From contig CANNAC010000005.1 in the NCBI GenBank assembly GCA_947502495.1, forward strand, positions 62,001-126,000: a stretch of 64,000 bases of DNA. The letters are read 5' to 3'. This DNA is from an uncultured Flavobacteriaceae bacterium. GTDB lineage: Bacteria > Bacteroidota > Bacteroidia > Flavobacteriales > Flavobacteriaceae. The position numbers and the translations under genes were made by a program. Under the pieces are notes generated by a model. That model saw only the letters and a list, made by a program, of their open reading frames with translations. It ran no database searches and was not told where the DNA came from. Shown here piece by piece: positions 42,203 to 52,712 of this stretch (within the stretch, counting starts at the first letter, position 1; each line of letters starts with the position of its first letter).

Positions 42203-42309
42203 ATCCTTTTTTACTAACTAAAACATTCATTAAAAACTTGTTATCCTTTTACTTTTTGGTAACTATTTTAAAATAAAAAGCAAAGCACTAAAATATAAAA
42301 TATAACCAT

Positions 42310-42345
42310 TTGTCTTAATTTATAATTTTAAAATAGTTATTTTTG
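42310..42345 (+). promoter_or_regulatory. Promoter of reprolysin-like gene
   Basis: TATTTTTG (42338-42345) is an exact TAnnTTTG match 23 nt before the start; TTG at 42310-42312 gives a somewhat long 25-nt spacer. Confidence 0.5.
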
Positions 42346-42368
42346 AGTAAACATAACAACCATAAATC

Positions 42369-45086
42369 ATGATAAAAAAATACCTAATTGTTTTCTTTTT
42401 TCTTCCTTTGATTAGTTTTTCCCAAGGAAAATCTTTTTGGAAAGTATCAAATAACACTAATTTAAACCAAGACCAATTACTAGAACGAAAATCCACACCT
42501 TCTGTATATGATATCTATACACTTGACTTAAACGGATTAAAACAACTACTGTCTGAAGCTCCTAAAAGAGATCTAAATTCAAGTTCAAATGTTGTCATCC
42601 AATTTCCTGGAGCAGCAGGAGAAATGGAAAATTTCGAAGTATATAATGCTTCTATTTTAGATTCAGAATTAGCTATCCATCATCCAGAAATTCAATCTTA
42701 TGTTGGTGTTAGTAAAGACAAAACGGGAACTATCCTTCGTTTTTCTACAACCGTTTTTGGTTTCCATGCAACCGTTCATGCTATCGGGCAAACGTTTTAC
42801 ATAGATCCATTAACCAAAGATCTAAAGAACTACGTGATGTATACCAAAGGAAATCTATATGCTAATTTAAAAGAAAGAATTGGATGTCTTGTAGATGACA
42901 CTACCGAAAACAGGAATACAGAGACTAGTTCTAGCGCTAGAAATGCAAACGATGGAGTCTTAAGAACCTTTCGTTTAGCTTTAGCATGTACGCAAGAATA
43001 TGCAAACTATCACATTAACGCAGCTGGCCAAGCTTCTGCAACAGATGCAGTAAAAAGAGCTACTGTTTTAGCTGCAATGAACGTTACAATGACTAGAGTT
43101 AATGCTATTTTTGAAAGAGATTTATCTACTACAATGACTTTAGTGGATAATACAAGTATTATATTTTTAGCTGAAAATGATGGATTTACTGATGATGACG
43201 CAAACTCATTAATTAATGAAAACCAAAGCATAGTTGACGCTAATATAGGTACAGCAAACTACGATATTGGACATGTATTTACTACTGGTGGTGGTGGATT
43301 AGCTGCTCGTGGTGGTATTTGCTACAGTAATGCTAAAGCAAGAGGTGTTACAGGATCTCCAAATCCAGTTGGCGACCCTTTTGATGTAGACTTTGTAGCC
43401 CATGAAATGGGACATCAGTTTGGTGCAAACCATACATTCAATGGTGGACAAGGAAGTTGTTCTGGCGGAAATAGAAGCGCTACAACTGCTGTAGAACCAG
43501 GAAGTGGAACAACCATAATGGCATATGCTGGTATTTGTGGTTCAGACAATGTACAAGGAAATAGTGATGATCATTTTCATGCCATTAGTATTGATGAAAT
43601 GTGGACACGTATCACACCTCCAGGAGAACCAACGTGCTCTACAGATACACCTAATGGAAACACTGCTCCTACTGCAAATGCAGGAGGTGATTACACGATT
43701 CCTTACGGAACAGCATTTACGTTAACAGGAACCGCTACCGATCCTGACGGAACCACATTATCCTATTGTTGGGAACAAACAGATGTTGGTGTTTCCACTA
43801 ACGTTCCTTCTACAACAAGCACAACAGACCCTCAATTTAGATCGTATTCTCCAAAGACAACTGGAGATCGTACATTCCCAGAATTGAATTATATTTTAAA
43901 CGATAACTTAACATCTACATGGGAAGTAGTTCCTAATGTAGCTAGAACTATGGATTTTGCCTTAACGGTTAGAGACAATGATTCTCCAAATGGTGGACAA
44001 ACCAACAGAGATGATATGACAGTAACCACTGCAAATACAGGTCCTTTTATCGTTACTGCACCGAGCACTACCAATGAAAGCTTTAGTTCTGGATCTACAA
44101 CTACCATTACTTGGGATGTTGCAGGAACAACTGCCAATGGTATTAATACAGCAAATGTAAATATCTTATTGTCGGTAGATGGCGGACAAACATTTACAAG
44201 TACTTTAGCAGGTAACACACCTAATGATGGTTCAGAATCTATTACACTTCCAACAGGACAAGAACCATTTTGTAGAATTAAAATTGAAGCTGTAGGAAAC
44301 ATCTTTTTTGCTATGTCAAAATCCTTTTCTATAGGTGCAACTGTAGTAACAACTACAAATTGTAACACCTACACTACAGGAGCAATAGCAACTGCAATTC
44401 CAGATGGTGCTGGCGCAAATATGCAGGGAACTCCTGTTTTTATACCTGTAAACGTTACAGAAACCACTCCAATTACAGATGTTAGAATAAGTGTTGATGT
44501 TACACATGGTTATATTGGAGATTTAATCATGCAATTACAAACCCCTAATGGAGGTGGTTTTTCTAATATTTGGGCAAGAACTTGTAATGACGCACAATAC
44601 ACAAATATAGATGTCACACTTAAAGATGGTGAACCAGCAATAATGTGTGCTTCCCCAACTACAGGAACCTATGCTCCAGCAAGTCCAATGACAGGATTTA
44701 TTGGTAATAACCCTTCTGGAACATGGAATTTGGTTTTTGTTGATTTCTTTAATGGAGACGCTGGGGTTGTAAACGAATGGTCTGTGGAACTTTGTACTAC
44801 AACTACAGAGGTAACATTAGGTACAGGAAGTTTAGAATTAAGCAACTTTGCTTTATATCCAAATCCGAATAAAGGAAACTTCTCTTTAGCATTTGATTCT
44901 AATTCTGGAGAAAACATAAATGTTAACGTATATGATATTTCAGGAAGATTAGTTTACAACAAAAACTACAATGCAACATCTAGATTTAATGAAACCATTT
45001 CTTTAAACAACGTTAGTTCAGGAATGTACTTAATGACAGTTATAGATGGTGGCAAAAGAATTACAAAGAAATTGATTATCGAATAA
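42369..45086 (+). CDS. Secreted reprolysin-family metallopeptidase with P domain and T9SS signal
   Basis: 905 residues. Signal peptide (about 1-19), a propeptide-like region (about 25-190) and a metzincin catalytic domain with H-E-M-G-H-Q-F-G-A-N-H at 345-355, giving three His ligands and the catalytic Glu346; the Met-turn I-M-A-Y-A is near 382. PKD/Ig-like modules follow (about 430-650). A proprotein convertase P domain (about 665-815; G-Y-I-G-D-L, S-G-T-W-N-L) and a type A T9SS sorting domain (about 825-905; L-Y-P-N-P-N-K-G-N-F, K-K-L-I-I-E) close it. It is an extracellular protease, probably for nutrient proteins. Confidence 0.92.
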   Translation: MIKKYLIVFFFLPLISFSQGKSFWKVSNNTNLNQDQLLERKSTPSVYDIYTLDLNGLKQLLSEAPKRDLNSSSNVVIQFPGAAGEMENFEVYNASILDSELAIHHPEIQSYVGVSKDKTGTILRFSTTVFGFHATVHAIGQTFYIDPLTKDLKNYVMYTKGNLYANLKERIGCLVDDTTENRNTETSSSARNANDGVLRTFRLALACTQEYANYHINAAGQASATDAVKRATVLAAMNVTMTRVNAIFERDLSTTMTLVDNTSIIFLAENDGFTDDDANSLINENQSIVDANIGTANYDIGHVFTTGGGGLAARGGICYSNAKARGVTGSPNPVGDPFDVDFVAHEMGHQFGANHTFNGGQGSCSGGNRSATTAVEPGSGTTIMAYAGICGSDNVQGNSDDHFHAISIDEMWTRITPPGEPTCSTDTPNGNTAPTANAGGDYTIPYGTAFTLTGTATDPDGTTLSYCWEQTDVGVSTNVPSTTSTTDPQFRSYSPKTTGDRTFPELNYILNDNLTSTWEVVPNVARTMDFALTVRDNDSPNGGQTNRDDMTVTTANTGPFIVTAPSTTNESFSSGSTTTITWDVAGTTANGINTANVNILLSVDGGQTFTSTLAGNTPNDGSESITLPTGQEPFCRIKIEAVGNIFFAMSKSFSIGATVVTTTNCNTYTTGAIATAIPDGAGANMQGTPVFIPVNVTETTPITDVRISVDVTHGYIGDLIMQLQTPNGGGFSNIWARTCNDAQYTNIDVTLKDGEPAIMCASPTTGTYAPASPMTGFIGNNPSGTWNLVFVDFFNGDAGVVNEWSVELCTTTTEVTLGTGSLELSNFALYPNPNKGNFSLAFDSNSGENINVNVYDISGRLVYNKNYNATSRFNETISLNNVSSGMYLMTVIDGGKRITKKLIIE

Positions 45087-45103
45087 TTAATAGTCAACCA
45101 AAT

Positions 45104-45148
45104 AAAGAAAGCTCTAAAACCTATGTTTTGGGGCTTTTCTTTTTTTTA
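45104..45148 (+). terminator. Intrinsic terminator
   Basis: A long imperfect stem around a CTAT loop (45104-45120 with 45125-45142, including GCTCTAAAAC/GTTTTGGGGC) followed by eight T residues, just after the metallopeptidase stop. Confidence 0.8.
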
Positions 45149-45233
45149 GGAATTACAAAAACTAAAAAAATAGCAACAAATATTTAATAAATTCTTAGCA
45201 TAAGGTTCCCTTCTATTATACTAACAAAAATCG

Positions 45234-45241
45234 TATCTTTG
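45234..45241 (+). promoter_or_regulatory. -7 element of uvrA promoter
   Basis: TATCTTTG matches TAnnTTTG. It lies 15 nt before the ATG at 45257, so transcription should begin about 45247, downstream of the in-frame ATG at 45239; this decides the start at 45257. The -33 region has only a weak TTC. Confidence 0.6.
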
Positions 45242-45256
45242 CAACTTTGCAAATTT

Positions 45257-48088
45257 ATGTCCAAATTCGAAGAAAATATTGAAGTTCAAGGTGCTCGTGT
45301 TCATAATTTAAAGAACATTGATGTTACTATTCCTAGAGAAAAACTAGTGGTTATTACCGGATTGTCTGGTAGTGGAAAATCCTCATTGGCTTTTGACACC
45401 ATTTATGCCGAAGGGCAACGTAGATATATAGAAACATTCTCTGCCTACGCAAGACAATTTCTTGGCGGTTTAGAGCGTCCGGATGTGGATAAAATTGACG
45501 GACTTTCCCCAGTAATTGCTATCGAGCAAAAAACAACCAGTAAGTCGCCACGGTCTACTGTTGGTACCATTACCGAAATTTATGATTTTATGCGTTTGCT
45601 TTTCGCAAGAGCGAGTGATGCCTACAGTTATAATACGGGAGAAAAAATGGTGAGCTATAATGACGAGCAAATAAAATCGCTAATCATAGAGAGTTTTTCT
45701 GGAAAACGCATAAACATTCTTGCTCCTGTAGTTCGTTCTCGTAAAGGGCATTACAGAGAGTTATTTGAGCAAATTGCCAAGCAAGGTTTTGTGAAAGTAA
45801 GAGCCGATGGCGAGATAAAAGACCTTGTAAAAGGGATGAAGCTGGACAGATACAAGAATCATGATATTGAAATTGTAATCGATAGATTGAAGATTGATGC
45901 ATCTGTAGATAATGATAAACGCTTAACCGAAACCATAAACACCGCCATGTATCATGGTAATGATGTATTAATGGTTTTAGATCAAGATACGAACGAAACG
46001 CGATTCTTCAGTAGAAGTTTAATGTGTCCTAGTTCTGGAATTTCTTATCCTAATCCAGAACCGAATAACTTTTCATTCAATTCCCCAAAAGGTGCTTGTC
46101 CGAAATGTAGTGGTATTGGAACGCTGTATCAAGTAAACGAAAGTAAAATAATTCCAGACGATTCACTTTCCATTAAAAATGGTGCACTTGCACCGCATGG
46201 ACCAGAAAAAAACTCTTGGATTTTTAAACAGTTAGAACTAATAGCACAGCGTTATAATTTTAAAATTAGCGATGCGTATAAAAGTATACCTGAAGAAGCA
46301 AAACAAATGATTTTGTATGGTGGAAATGAAAAATTCACCGTAGATAGCAAAACACTTGGTATAAAAAGAGATTATAAAATAGATTTTGAAGGGGTTGCCA
46401 ACTTTATAGAAAACCAATATGCGAACGCAGATTCTACTTCTTTAAAACGTTGGGCAAAAGACTATATGGATAAAGTAGATTGTAGCGAATGCCACGGCGC
46501 GCGTTTACGTCAAGAATCTCTATATTTCAAAATAAACGATCAAAATATTGCCGAACTGGCAAACAAAGATATTGTTGATTTAGCGGAATGGTTTAAAGAA
46601 TTACCAAAAAGCCTTTCCAAAAAACAATTCAAAATTGCAGAAGAAATTATTAAAGAAATAACGAACAGACTCCAATTTTTGTTGGATGTTGGTTTAGATT
46701 ATCTTTCTGTAAACCGAAGCTCTAAAACGCTTTCTGGTGGTGAAGCACAACGTATTCGATTGGCGACACAAATTGGATCACAGCTAGTTGGTGTATTATA
46801 TATTTTAGACGAACCTAGTATTGGTTTGCATCAGCGCGATAATGAAAAACTAATAAATTCTTTGGTTGCTTTACGCGATGTTGGAAACTCAGTAATTGTT
46901 GTAGAGCACGATAAAGATATGATTTTACGTGCAGATCACGTGATTGATATCGGTCCGCATGCCGGAAAACATGGTGGCGAAATTATTAGCCAAGGTACTC
47001 CAGAAGAAGTTTTAAAACACCATACACTTACGGCAGATTATCTTAATGGAACCAAGCAAATTGAAGTTCCTAAAACGCGCAGAGAAGGTAACGGAAAATT
47101 CATGGAGCTTAAAGGCTGTACCGGAAATAACTTAAAAAATGTTTCGGTTAAATTTCCTTTGGGAAAAATGATTGGTGTTACTGGTGTTTCTGGTAGTGGA
47201 AAATCTACTTTAATTAATGAAACGCTCTACCCTATTCTTAATGCTTATTATTTTAATGGTGTTAAAAAACCAATGCCATACAAAAGCATAAAAGGTTTAG
47301 AACATATAGATAAAGTAATCGACATTAATCAATCGCCAATTGGTAGAACACCACGTAGTAATCCTGCAACATATACTGGTACTTTTAGCGAAGTACGTAG
47401 TTTGTTTGCTAAAATTCCAGAAGCTATGATTCGTGGTTATAAACCGGGAAGATTTAGTTTTAATGTAAAAGGAGGACGTTGTGAAACCTGTCAAGGTGGA
47501 GGTTTACGTGTTATTGAAATGAATTTCCTTCCAGATGTTTATGTCGAATGTGAAACCTGCCAAGGCAAGCGTTTTAATCGTGAAACATTAGAGATTCGTT
47601 ATAAGGGAAAGAATATTAGTGATGTTTTAAACATGACAATGAATGAAGCTGTGGAGTTCTTTGAGCACATTCCGAAGATTCATAAAAAACTAAAAACCAT
47701 TAAAGATGTTGGTTTAGGATATATCACATTAGGACAACAAAGTACTACGCTTTCTGGTGGAGAAGCACAGCGAATTAAATTAGCTACAGAATTAAGCAAA
47801 CGCGATACCGGAAATACTTTTTACATTTTAGATGAACCTACTACAGGATTGCATTTTGAAGATATTAGAGTGTTAATGATTGTACTTAACAAACTGGCAA
47901 ATAAAGGAAATACTGTTTTAATTATTGAACACAATCTAGATGTTATTAAAACCGTAGACCACGTGATAGATATTGGTTATGAAGGCGGAAAAAATGGTGG
48001 TGAAATTATAGTAGAAGGTACTCCAGAAAAAGTGGCAAAACATAAAACCAGCTATACAGCGAAGTTTTTAAAGAAAGAATTGAACTAA
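45257..48088 (+). CDS. uvrA: UvrABC excinuclease subunit A
   Basis: 943 residues from 45257. Both ABC ATPase halves are complete: Walker [11 protein letters not shown] near 34 and [10 protein letters not shown] near 644, with signatures L-S-G-G-E-A-Q-R-I near 493 and 830. Zinc modules are seen as [16 protein letters not shown] and C-E-T-C-Q-G-G-G ... C-E-T-C-Q-G-K-R. It detects bulky DNA lesions and loads UvrB. Length and motifs are standard. The start is chosen from the -7 element and the common N terminus M-S-K-F-E. Confidence 0.96.
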   Translation: MSKFEENIEVQGARVHNLKNIDVTIPREKLVVITGLSGSGKSSLAFDTIYAEGQRRYIETFSAYARQFLGGLERPDVDKIDGLSPVIAIEQKTTSKSPRSTVGTITEIYDFMRLLFARASDAYSYNTGEKMVSYNDEQIKSLIIESFSGKRINILAPVVRSRKGHYRELFEQIAKQGFVKVRADGEIKDLVKGMKLDRYKNHDIEIVIDRLKIDASVDNDKRLTETINTAMYHGNDVLMVLDQDTNETRFFSRSLMCPSSGISYPNPEPNNFSFNSPKGACPKCSGIGTLYQVNESKIIPDDSLSIKNGALAPHGPEKNSWIFKQLELIAQRYNFKISDAYKSIPEEAKQMILYGGNEKFTVDSKTLGIKRDYKIDFEGVANFIENQYANADSTSLKRWAKDYMDKVDCSECHGARLRQESLYFKINDQNIAELANKDIVDLAEWFKELPKSLSKKQFKIAEEIIKEITNRLQFLLDVGLDYLSVNRSSKTLSGGEAQRIRLATQIGSQLVGVLYILDEPSIGLHQRDNEKLINSLVALRDVGNSVIVVEHDKDMILRADHVIDIGPHAGKHGGEIISQGTPEEVLKHHTLTADYLNGTKQIEVPKTRREGNGKFMELKGCTGNNLKNVSVKFPLGKMIGVTGVSGSGKSTLINETLYPILNAYYFNGVKKPMPYKSIKGLEHIDKVIDINQSPIGRTPRSNPATYTGTFSEVRSLFAKIPEAMIRGYKPGRFSFNVKGGRCETCQGGGLRVIEMNFLPDVYVECETCQGKRFNRETLEIRYKGKNISDVLNMTMNEAVEFFEHIPKIHKKLKTIKDVGLGYITLGQQSTTLSGGEAQRIKLATELSKRDTGNTFYILDEPTTGLHFEDIRVLMIVLNKLANKGNTVLIIEHNLDVIKTVDHVIDIGYEGGKNGGEIIVEGTPEKVAKHKTSYTAKFLKKELN

Positions 48089-48183
48089 AATAAATAGTAT
48101 CTAGTTTTGTTGGTGTGCTAAAAAAAGAATTAAATTAGCAAGTTGCCGAAAAAACAAAATACTAAAAATAAATATTAGAATAG

Positions 48184-48873
48184 ATGAGAAAAGAACAGCA
48201 CCATAAAGGTTGGAATGAAAGTAAAACAAATGATTCTTGGGCGATTTTTAAAATCATGGGAGAATTTGTTAATGGTTATGAAAAATTAAGTAGAATTGGA
48301 CCTTGTGTTTCCATTTTTGGATCTGCAAGAACAAAACCAGAAGATAAATATTATAAGTTAACAGAAAAAGTAGCACATAAAATTGTAGATCACGGTTACG
48401 GTGTAATTACTGGTGGTGGACCAGGAATTATGGAAGCTGGTAACAAAGGTGCACATCTTGGTGGAGGAACATCTGTTGGTTTAAATATCGAATTACCTTT
48501 TGAACAACATGACAATCCGTATATCGATCACGATAAGAGTTTAGATTTCGATTACTTCTTTGTACGTAAAGTAATGTTTGTAAAATACTCACAAGGATTT
48601 GTAGTTATGCCTGGAGGATTTGGAACTTTAGATGAATTGTTTGAAGCAATCACTTTAATACAAACCAATAAAATTGAAAAATTCCCTATCATTCTAGTTG
48701 GTACCGATTTCTGGGAAGGTTTATTAGACTGGGTAAAAGCTACCTTATTAGATAAGTTTAGCAACATTAGTGCTAAAGATTTAGACCTAATTCACCTTGT
48801 AGATACCGAAGATGAAGTCATCAATATTTTAGATGCTTTTTATAAAAAGTCTGGATTTAGTCCAAACTTCTAA
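48184..48873 (+). CDS. LOG-family Rossmann-fold protein (TIGR00730)
   Basis: 229 residues. Motifs are S-I-F-G-S-A-R (about 42-48), G-G-G-P-G-I-M-E-A-G-N (about 78-88) and the diagnostic P-G-G-F-G-T-L-D-E-L-F-E (about 141-152). LOG proteins hydrolyse nucleotide 5'-monophosphates (cytokinin ribotides in plants; AMP and similar in bacteria) to base and ribose 5-phosphate. The old 'lysine decarboxylase' label for this family is misleading. It follows uvrA by 95 nt on the same strand. Confidence 0.88.
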   Translation: MRKEQHHKGWNESKTNDSWAIFKIMGEFVNGYEKLSRIGPCVSIFGSARTKPEDKYYKLTEKVAHKIVDHGYGVITGGGPGIMEAGNKGAHLGGGTSVGLNIELPFEQHDNPYIDHDKSLDFDYFFVRKVMFVKYSQGFVVMPGGFGTLDELFEAITLIQTNKIEKFPIILVGTDFWEGLLDWVKATLLDKFSNISAKDLDLIHLVDTEDEVINILDAFYKKSGFSPNF

Positions 48874-48923
48874 AGTGTTTTACTCTTAAATAAATAAGAT
48901 TTTCACTTTCGTGGAAAGGAAGC

Positions 48924-49475
48924 ATGAAAAAAAACCTACTACTAGTTTTTCTAAGTATACTAAGTATTAAAGGTGTCTTTGCGTTAGACACCTTTAATCT
49001 TATGGTTTATAATTCGGCAAATCCATCATTACAAACGCGAAACGCCAAGAACACAAACTCTTGGTATATTCGGTATATAAAGGCTTCTACAACATGTACC
49101 AGAAGCACTTCTAATTTAGATACAGCGACAAACAGATTAGATTGTAGGTTTCCTTTTATAGTACCTTCCGAAAACAGTAAAACGGTTTCAGAAACAAATA
49201 TCAATTTAATTCCTGTAGAAGACACGCATTTCATTTATTATGAAATAATTGGCAGAAATTTAATTTCTAATACTTTAAATTTACAAACCAACCATCCATC
49301 ATTCACCAACAAAAAACCAAACATTTTTAACTCTTTAGGTCTGTTAGTAAAAACAATTCCGATAAATAATATAGAAATACTTAATAAGGACGTTTCTAAT
49401 TTATATAAAGGTTTATATTACATGACAATTCCTAATTTGAATGTAGAACCATTAAAGTTTGTGAAAGTAAATTGA
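48924..49475 (+). CDS. Small exported protein with degenerate T9SS-like C terminus
   Basis: 183 residues with a signal peptide (about 1-20). The middle is unfamiliar. The last about 50 residues (I-F-N-S-L-G-L-L-V-K-T, L-Y-K-G-L-Y-Y-M-T-I, K-F-V-K-V-N) match the pattern of type A T9SS sorting domains but lack the usual upstream Y-P-N-P motif. It is therefore probably exported and perhaps T9SS-processed. The stop codon overlaps the TTG start of the next gene, so the two are coupled. The signal-peptide coding region holds a perfect 13-bp hairpin. Confidence 0.6.
   Translation: MKKNLLLVFLSILSIKGVFALDTFNLMVYNSANPSLQTRNAKNTNSWYIRYIKASTTCTRSTSNLDTATNRLDCRFPFIVPSENSKTVSETNINLIPVEDTHFIYYEIIGRNLISNTLNLQTNHPSFTNKKPNIFNSLGLLVKTIPINNIEILNKDVSNLYKGLYYMTIPNLNVEPLKFVKVN
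48966..48998 (+). repeat. Perfect inverted repeat inside a coding region
   Basis: ATTAAAGGTGTCT (48966-48978) and AGACACCTTTAAT (48986-48998) form a perfect 13-bp stem with a 7-nt loop, 43 nt inside the gene, at the signal-peptide cleavage region. Confidence 0.8.
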
Positions 49476-52306
49476 GAAATAAAAACCTACTTATTGCCCT
49501 ATTCACTTTAGTGAATTTTTATAGCTTTGGTCAAAACAGCATTGACCTTAAGGCTACTTTTGATGTGGAAAATAAAAAGATAAAAATAGCACAAACTATT
49601 CAATATCAAAACACCACAGATAGCACTTTAGAGTATATTTATTTAACCGATTGGGCTAATAGTTATGCTACAAAAACGACACCATTGGCAAAACGTTTTG
49701 CCGAAGAATATAAAAACGATTTTCACTTTGCAAAAAATGAAGATAGAGGTTATACTGTAATTACTTCGTTACAGCAAGATAACCAAGATGTAACGCATGA
49801 AAGACTAAAAGAGCAGCTCGATATTATAAAAGTAAAACTGAATACGCCTTTAGCACCAAACGAAACCTATACCCTTCACCTAAATTATTTAGTACAGATA
49901 CCTAATGCCAAATTTACTCGCCATGGTATTTACAACGATAATAATATTACAATAAAATATTGGTACATTACTCCTGCTATTTATGATGGTACTTGGCAAT
50001 ACTTTAGTAATAAAGATTTAGAAGACGCTTATATTCCTAAGGCAGATCACACTTTCGAAATCACCTATCCCGAACGTTATATTTTAACTTCAGAACTAAA
50101 TGAAACCGAAAGTATAAAAGAAAACAACACGATTACAACCATCTTAGAAGGAAAGGATCGAATCAACACCAAATTATTCCTATTACAAGAGCCAAAATTT
50201 AATACCGTAGAAACCGATTATTTTAGTGTGGTATCTAGTATTGATGACGAAAACATAGCCCAAGTAGAAAGAGTTATATTAACCGATAAAGTAGCTGGAT
50301 TTATTACTAAAAACCTGGGAGATTATCCGCATAAGCGTTTATTGGTTTCCAATACCGATTATAAAAAGAAACCTATATACGGACTAAATTTATTACCAGA
50401 CTTTTTTCGTCCTTTTCCAGATAGTTTCCAGTATGAATTGAAGCTTTTAAAAACAGTATTATATAATTATTTAGAAAACACACTTCTTATAAACCCGAGA
50501 AAAGACCAATGGCTAATTGATGGTTTACAAATCTATTATTTAAAAAAATATGTAGATGAATATTACCCAGAAAAGAAAATTTTCGGAACACTTTCTAAAA
50601 TTTGGGGAATAAAATCTTTTCATGCTGCTCAGCTTAATTTTAATGATCAGTACAGTCTTTTGTATATGAATATGGCTAGAGGTTATCAAGACCAACCGCT
50701 TACTATGCCTAAAGATTCTTTATTAAAATTCAACAAGAATATAGCAAACCCCAATAAGGCTGCAATTGGTTTAGAATACTTAAATAGCTTCGACGAAAAC
50801 CTAGATTTAGACAAATCGATTCTTGATTTTGTGTCCAATCAAAAACTAAAAGCAACCTCTACAAAAGATTTTGAAAACTTTATAAAACCCAAAGCATCTA
50901 AAGATATTGATTGGTTTTTCGAGGAGTACCTTAAGACTTCCAAAAAAATAGATTACACCATTAAAACAGTTGATAAAGGTAAAGATTCGATCACGGTAAT
51001 TGTTAAAAATAAAAGCAAAACAAGTATGCCTACTTCGTTATTTGCTATGCAAAAAGATAGTATTGTATCTAAAACATGGATAGAAAGTAACAAACATCTA
51101 GATACCATTACACTTGCAAAAAACGAGGCTACAAAACTGGTAATTAATCAAGATAAACGAACACCAGAATTAAATAATAGAAATAACACGAAGTCTTTAA
51201 CGGCTTCCTTATTAAATAAACCAATACAAATAAGACTTTTAAAAGATGTAGAAGATACGAGATATAATCAAGTATTAATTATGCCTATTTTAGAGTTTAA
51301 TAATATATATGACGGAATTGTTGTAGGTACAAAAGCATACAATAAAACCATGCTTAAAAAAGACTTGACCTATAAAGTTGCACCGCAATATGGTTTAAAA
51401 TCGAATTCTATCACTGGATCTGGAAATCTAGTATATCATCAATATAACGCAACCAACAGAAACTTATTTAAAATACAATATGTACTAACAGGAAGCTATG
51501 ATAGTTATGCACCAGACCTATTTGTAACCTCTATAAAGCCATCTATAACACTACATTTTAGAGATACTAAAAATTTACGTGCAAATAAAAGAGGCTACTT
51601 AAATTTTAGATATGTTAGCATACATAGAGACGAAGATGTCGATAATATTTTATTAGAAGAAGCGACACCAAACTACAACGTATTTAATGTAAGATATATA
51701 AATAAAAACCCTGGATTAATTGAACACTCTAGTTGGTTTGCAGACTTTCAAGCTTCCCAAACATTTAGCAAAGTGTCTTTTAATTACGAATACAGAAAAC
51801 TATATCAAAACAACAGGCAACTAAGTGTACGTTTCTTTGCAGGAGCATTTTTAAAGAATAAAAACGAAGCGAATAACAATTATTTCAGCTTTGCATTAGA
51901 TAGACCAACAGATTATTTATTTGATTATAGCTATTTAGGAAGATCGGAAAGCACCGGACTTTTTAGTCAGGAATTAATTATTGCAGAAGGAGGATTTAAG
52001 TCGAAACTAGAAGTCCCTTATGCGAATCAATGGATGGCAACCACAAACATTAGCACATCGATTTGGCAATATATTCATGCATACGGTGATTTAGGAACTT
52101 TAAAAAACAAACACCAAAACGCGAAATTTGTATACGATTCTGGTGTACGAGTAAATCTAGTAGAAGATTATTTTGAAATCTACTTTCCTGTGTATTCTAA
52201 TCTTGGTTGGGAAATAGCACAACCGCAATACAGTCAAAAAATACGTTTCAAATTCACAGCAGATATACAATCGCTGTTAGGATTGTTTAGAAGACGTTGG
52301 TATTAA
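49472..52306 (+). CDS. Inactive M1-peptidase-like protein fused to an outer-membrane barrel
   Basis: 944 residues starting at TTG (49472-49474), which overlaps the previous stop (TGA 49473-49475); a signal peptide follows at once (about 1-20, ends F-G-Q), so no later start works. Residues about 20-500 follow the M1 aminopeptidase layout (N-terminal saddle with F-D-V-E-N-K-K-I-K-I-A-Q-T-I-Q-Y, later W-L-I-D-G-L-Q-I-Y-Y). The zinc motif H-E-x-x-H is absent: the matching helix reads L-K-T-V-L-Y-N-Y-L-E-N. Residues about 620-944 look like outer-membrane beta strands ending R-R-R-W-Y. A non-enzymatic surface role is inferred. The gene belongs with the small upstream protein. Confidence 0.7.
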   Translation: MRNKNLLIALFTLVNFYSFGQNSIDLKATFDVENKKIKIAQTIQYQNTTDSTLEYIYLTDWANSYATKTTPLAKRFAEEYKNDFHFAKNEDRGYTVITSLQQDNQDVTHERLKEQLDIIKVKLNTPLAPNETYTLHLNYLVQIPNAKFTRHGIYNDNNITIKYWYITPAIYDGTWQYFSNKDLEDAYIPKADHTFEITYPERYILTSELNETESIKENNTITTILEGKDRINTKLFLLQEPKFNTVETDYFSVVSSIDDENIAQVERVILTDKVAGFITKNLGDYPHKRLLVSNTDYKKKPIYGLNLLPDFFRPFPDSFQYELKLLKTVLYNYLENTLLINPRKDQWLIDGLQIYYLKKYVDEYYPEKKIFGTLSKIWGIKSFHAAQLNFNDQYSLLYMNMARGYQDQPLTMPKDSLLKFNKNIANPNKAAIGLEYLNSFDENLDLDKSILDFVSNQKLKATSTKDFENFIKPKASKDIDWFFEEYLKTSKKIDYTIKTVDKGKDSITVIVKNKSKTSMPTSLFAMQKDSIVSKTWIESNKHLDTITLAKNEATKLVINQDKRTPELNNRNNTKSLTASLLNKPIQIRLLKDVEDTRYNQVLIMPILEFNNIYDGIVVGTKAYNKTMLKKDLTYKVAPQYGLKSNSITGSGNLVYHQYNATNRNLFKIQYVLTGSYDSYAPDLFVTSIKPSITLHFRDTKNLRANKRGYLNFRYVSIHRDEDVDNILLEEATPNYNVFNVRYINKNPGLIEHSSWFADFQASQTFSKVSFNYEYRKLYQNNRQLSVRFFAGAFLKNKNEANNNYFSFALDRPTDYLFDYSYLGRSESTGLFSQELIIAEGGFKSKLEVPYANQWMATTNISTSIWQYIHAYGDLGTLKNKHQNAKFVYDSGVRVNLVEDYFEIYFPVYSNLGWEIAQPQYSQKIRFKFTADIQSLLGLFRRRWY

Positions 52307-52476
52307 TTGCTTTTCTTTTTCTGAAAACGGAATAAAACAAAAAATAATATAGGTGCAACAAGCACGAAACTTATTTCTACATGTGCATTCGATATACTTT
52401 TAATCATTTTGGATACCATTGGACTAATAAGCAAACTTATTAATGCAATCTTCCAATTTTCATTCCATACTTCCAT
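52303..52476 (-). CDS. Small membrane protein (57 aa)
   Basis: ATG at 52474-52476, stop at 52303-52305, overlapping the stop of the convergent barrel gene by 3 nt. The product begins MEVWNENWKIALISLLISP, has one or two hydrophobic stretches (about 9-20 and 34-48) and a basic tail (F-R-F-Q-K-K-K-K-S-N). No family recognised. Codon use is protein-like; no promoter motif stands out. Confidence 0.45.
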   Translation of the reverse strand: MEVWNENWKIALISLLISPMVSKMIKSISNAHVEISFVLVAPILFFVLFRFQKKKSN

Positions 52477-52659
52477 AATAATGCCCCTGTTATCCAGTAT
52501 AAAAATACAACATTTTTATAGAGATAACAAAAACAGAAATAAGTAAAAACGGTTTAAAATATATTCAGCGAAAAGGCATTTAATTACATTATTTTCAACA
52601 ATACACAACAAAAACTACTTACAGCTAGTAATTTCACAATTTTTTAAGACTTTTCCATA

Positions 52660-52690
52660 TTGCAAAAACCCTTTATTATTCTTAAATTTG
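52660..52690 (+). promoter_or_regulatory. Promoter of the fused E1 gene
   Basis: TTG (52660-52662), 20-nt spacer, TAAATTTG (52683-52690). Transcription would start about 52696, making the ATG at 52713 the better start than the one at 52698. Confidence 0.7.
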
Positions 52691-52712
52691 TAACTATATG
52701 AAAGCATCTAAA

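Noticed and set aside
45239-45256. uvrA start at 45239
   Set aside because: The -7 element at 45234-45241 overlaps it, so that ATG would be upstream of the transcript.
49472-52306. Active M1 aminopeptidase
   Set aside because: No H-E-x-x-H zinc motif is present at the expected helix.
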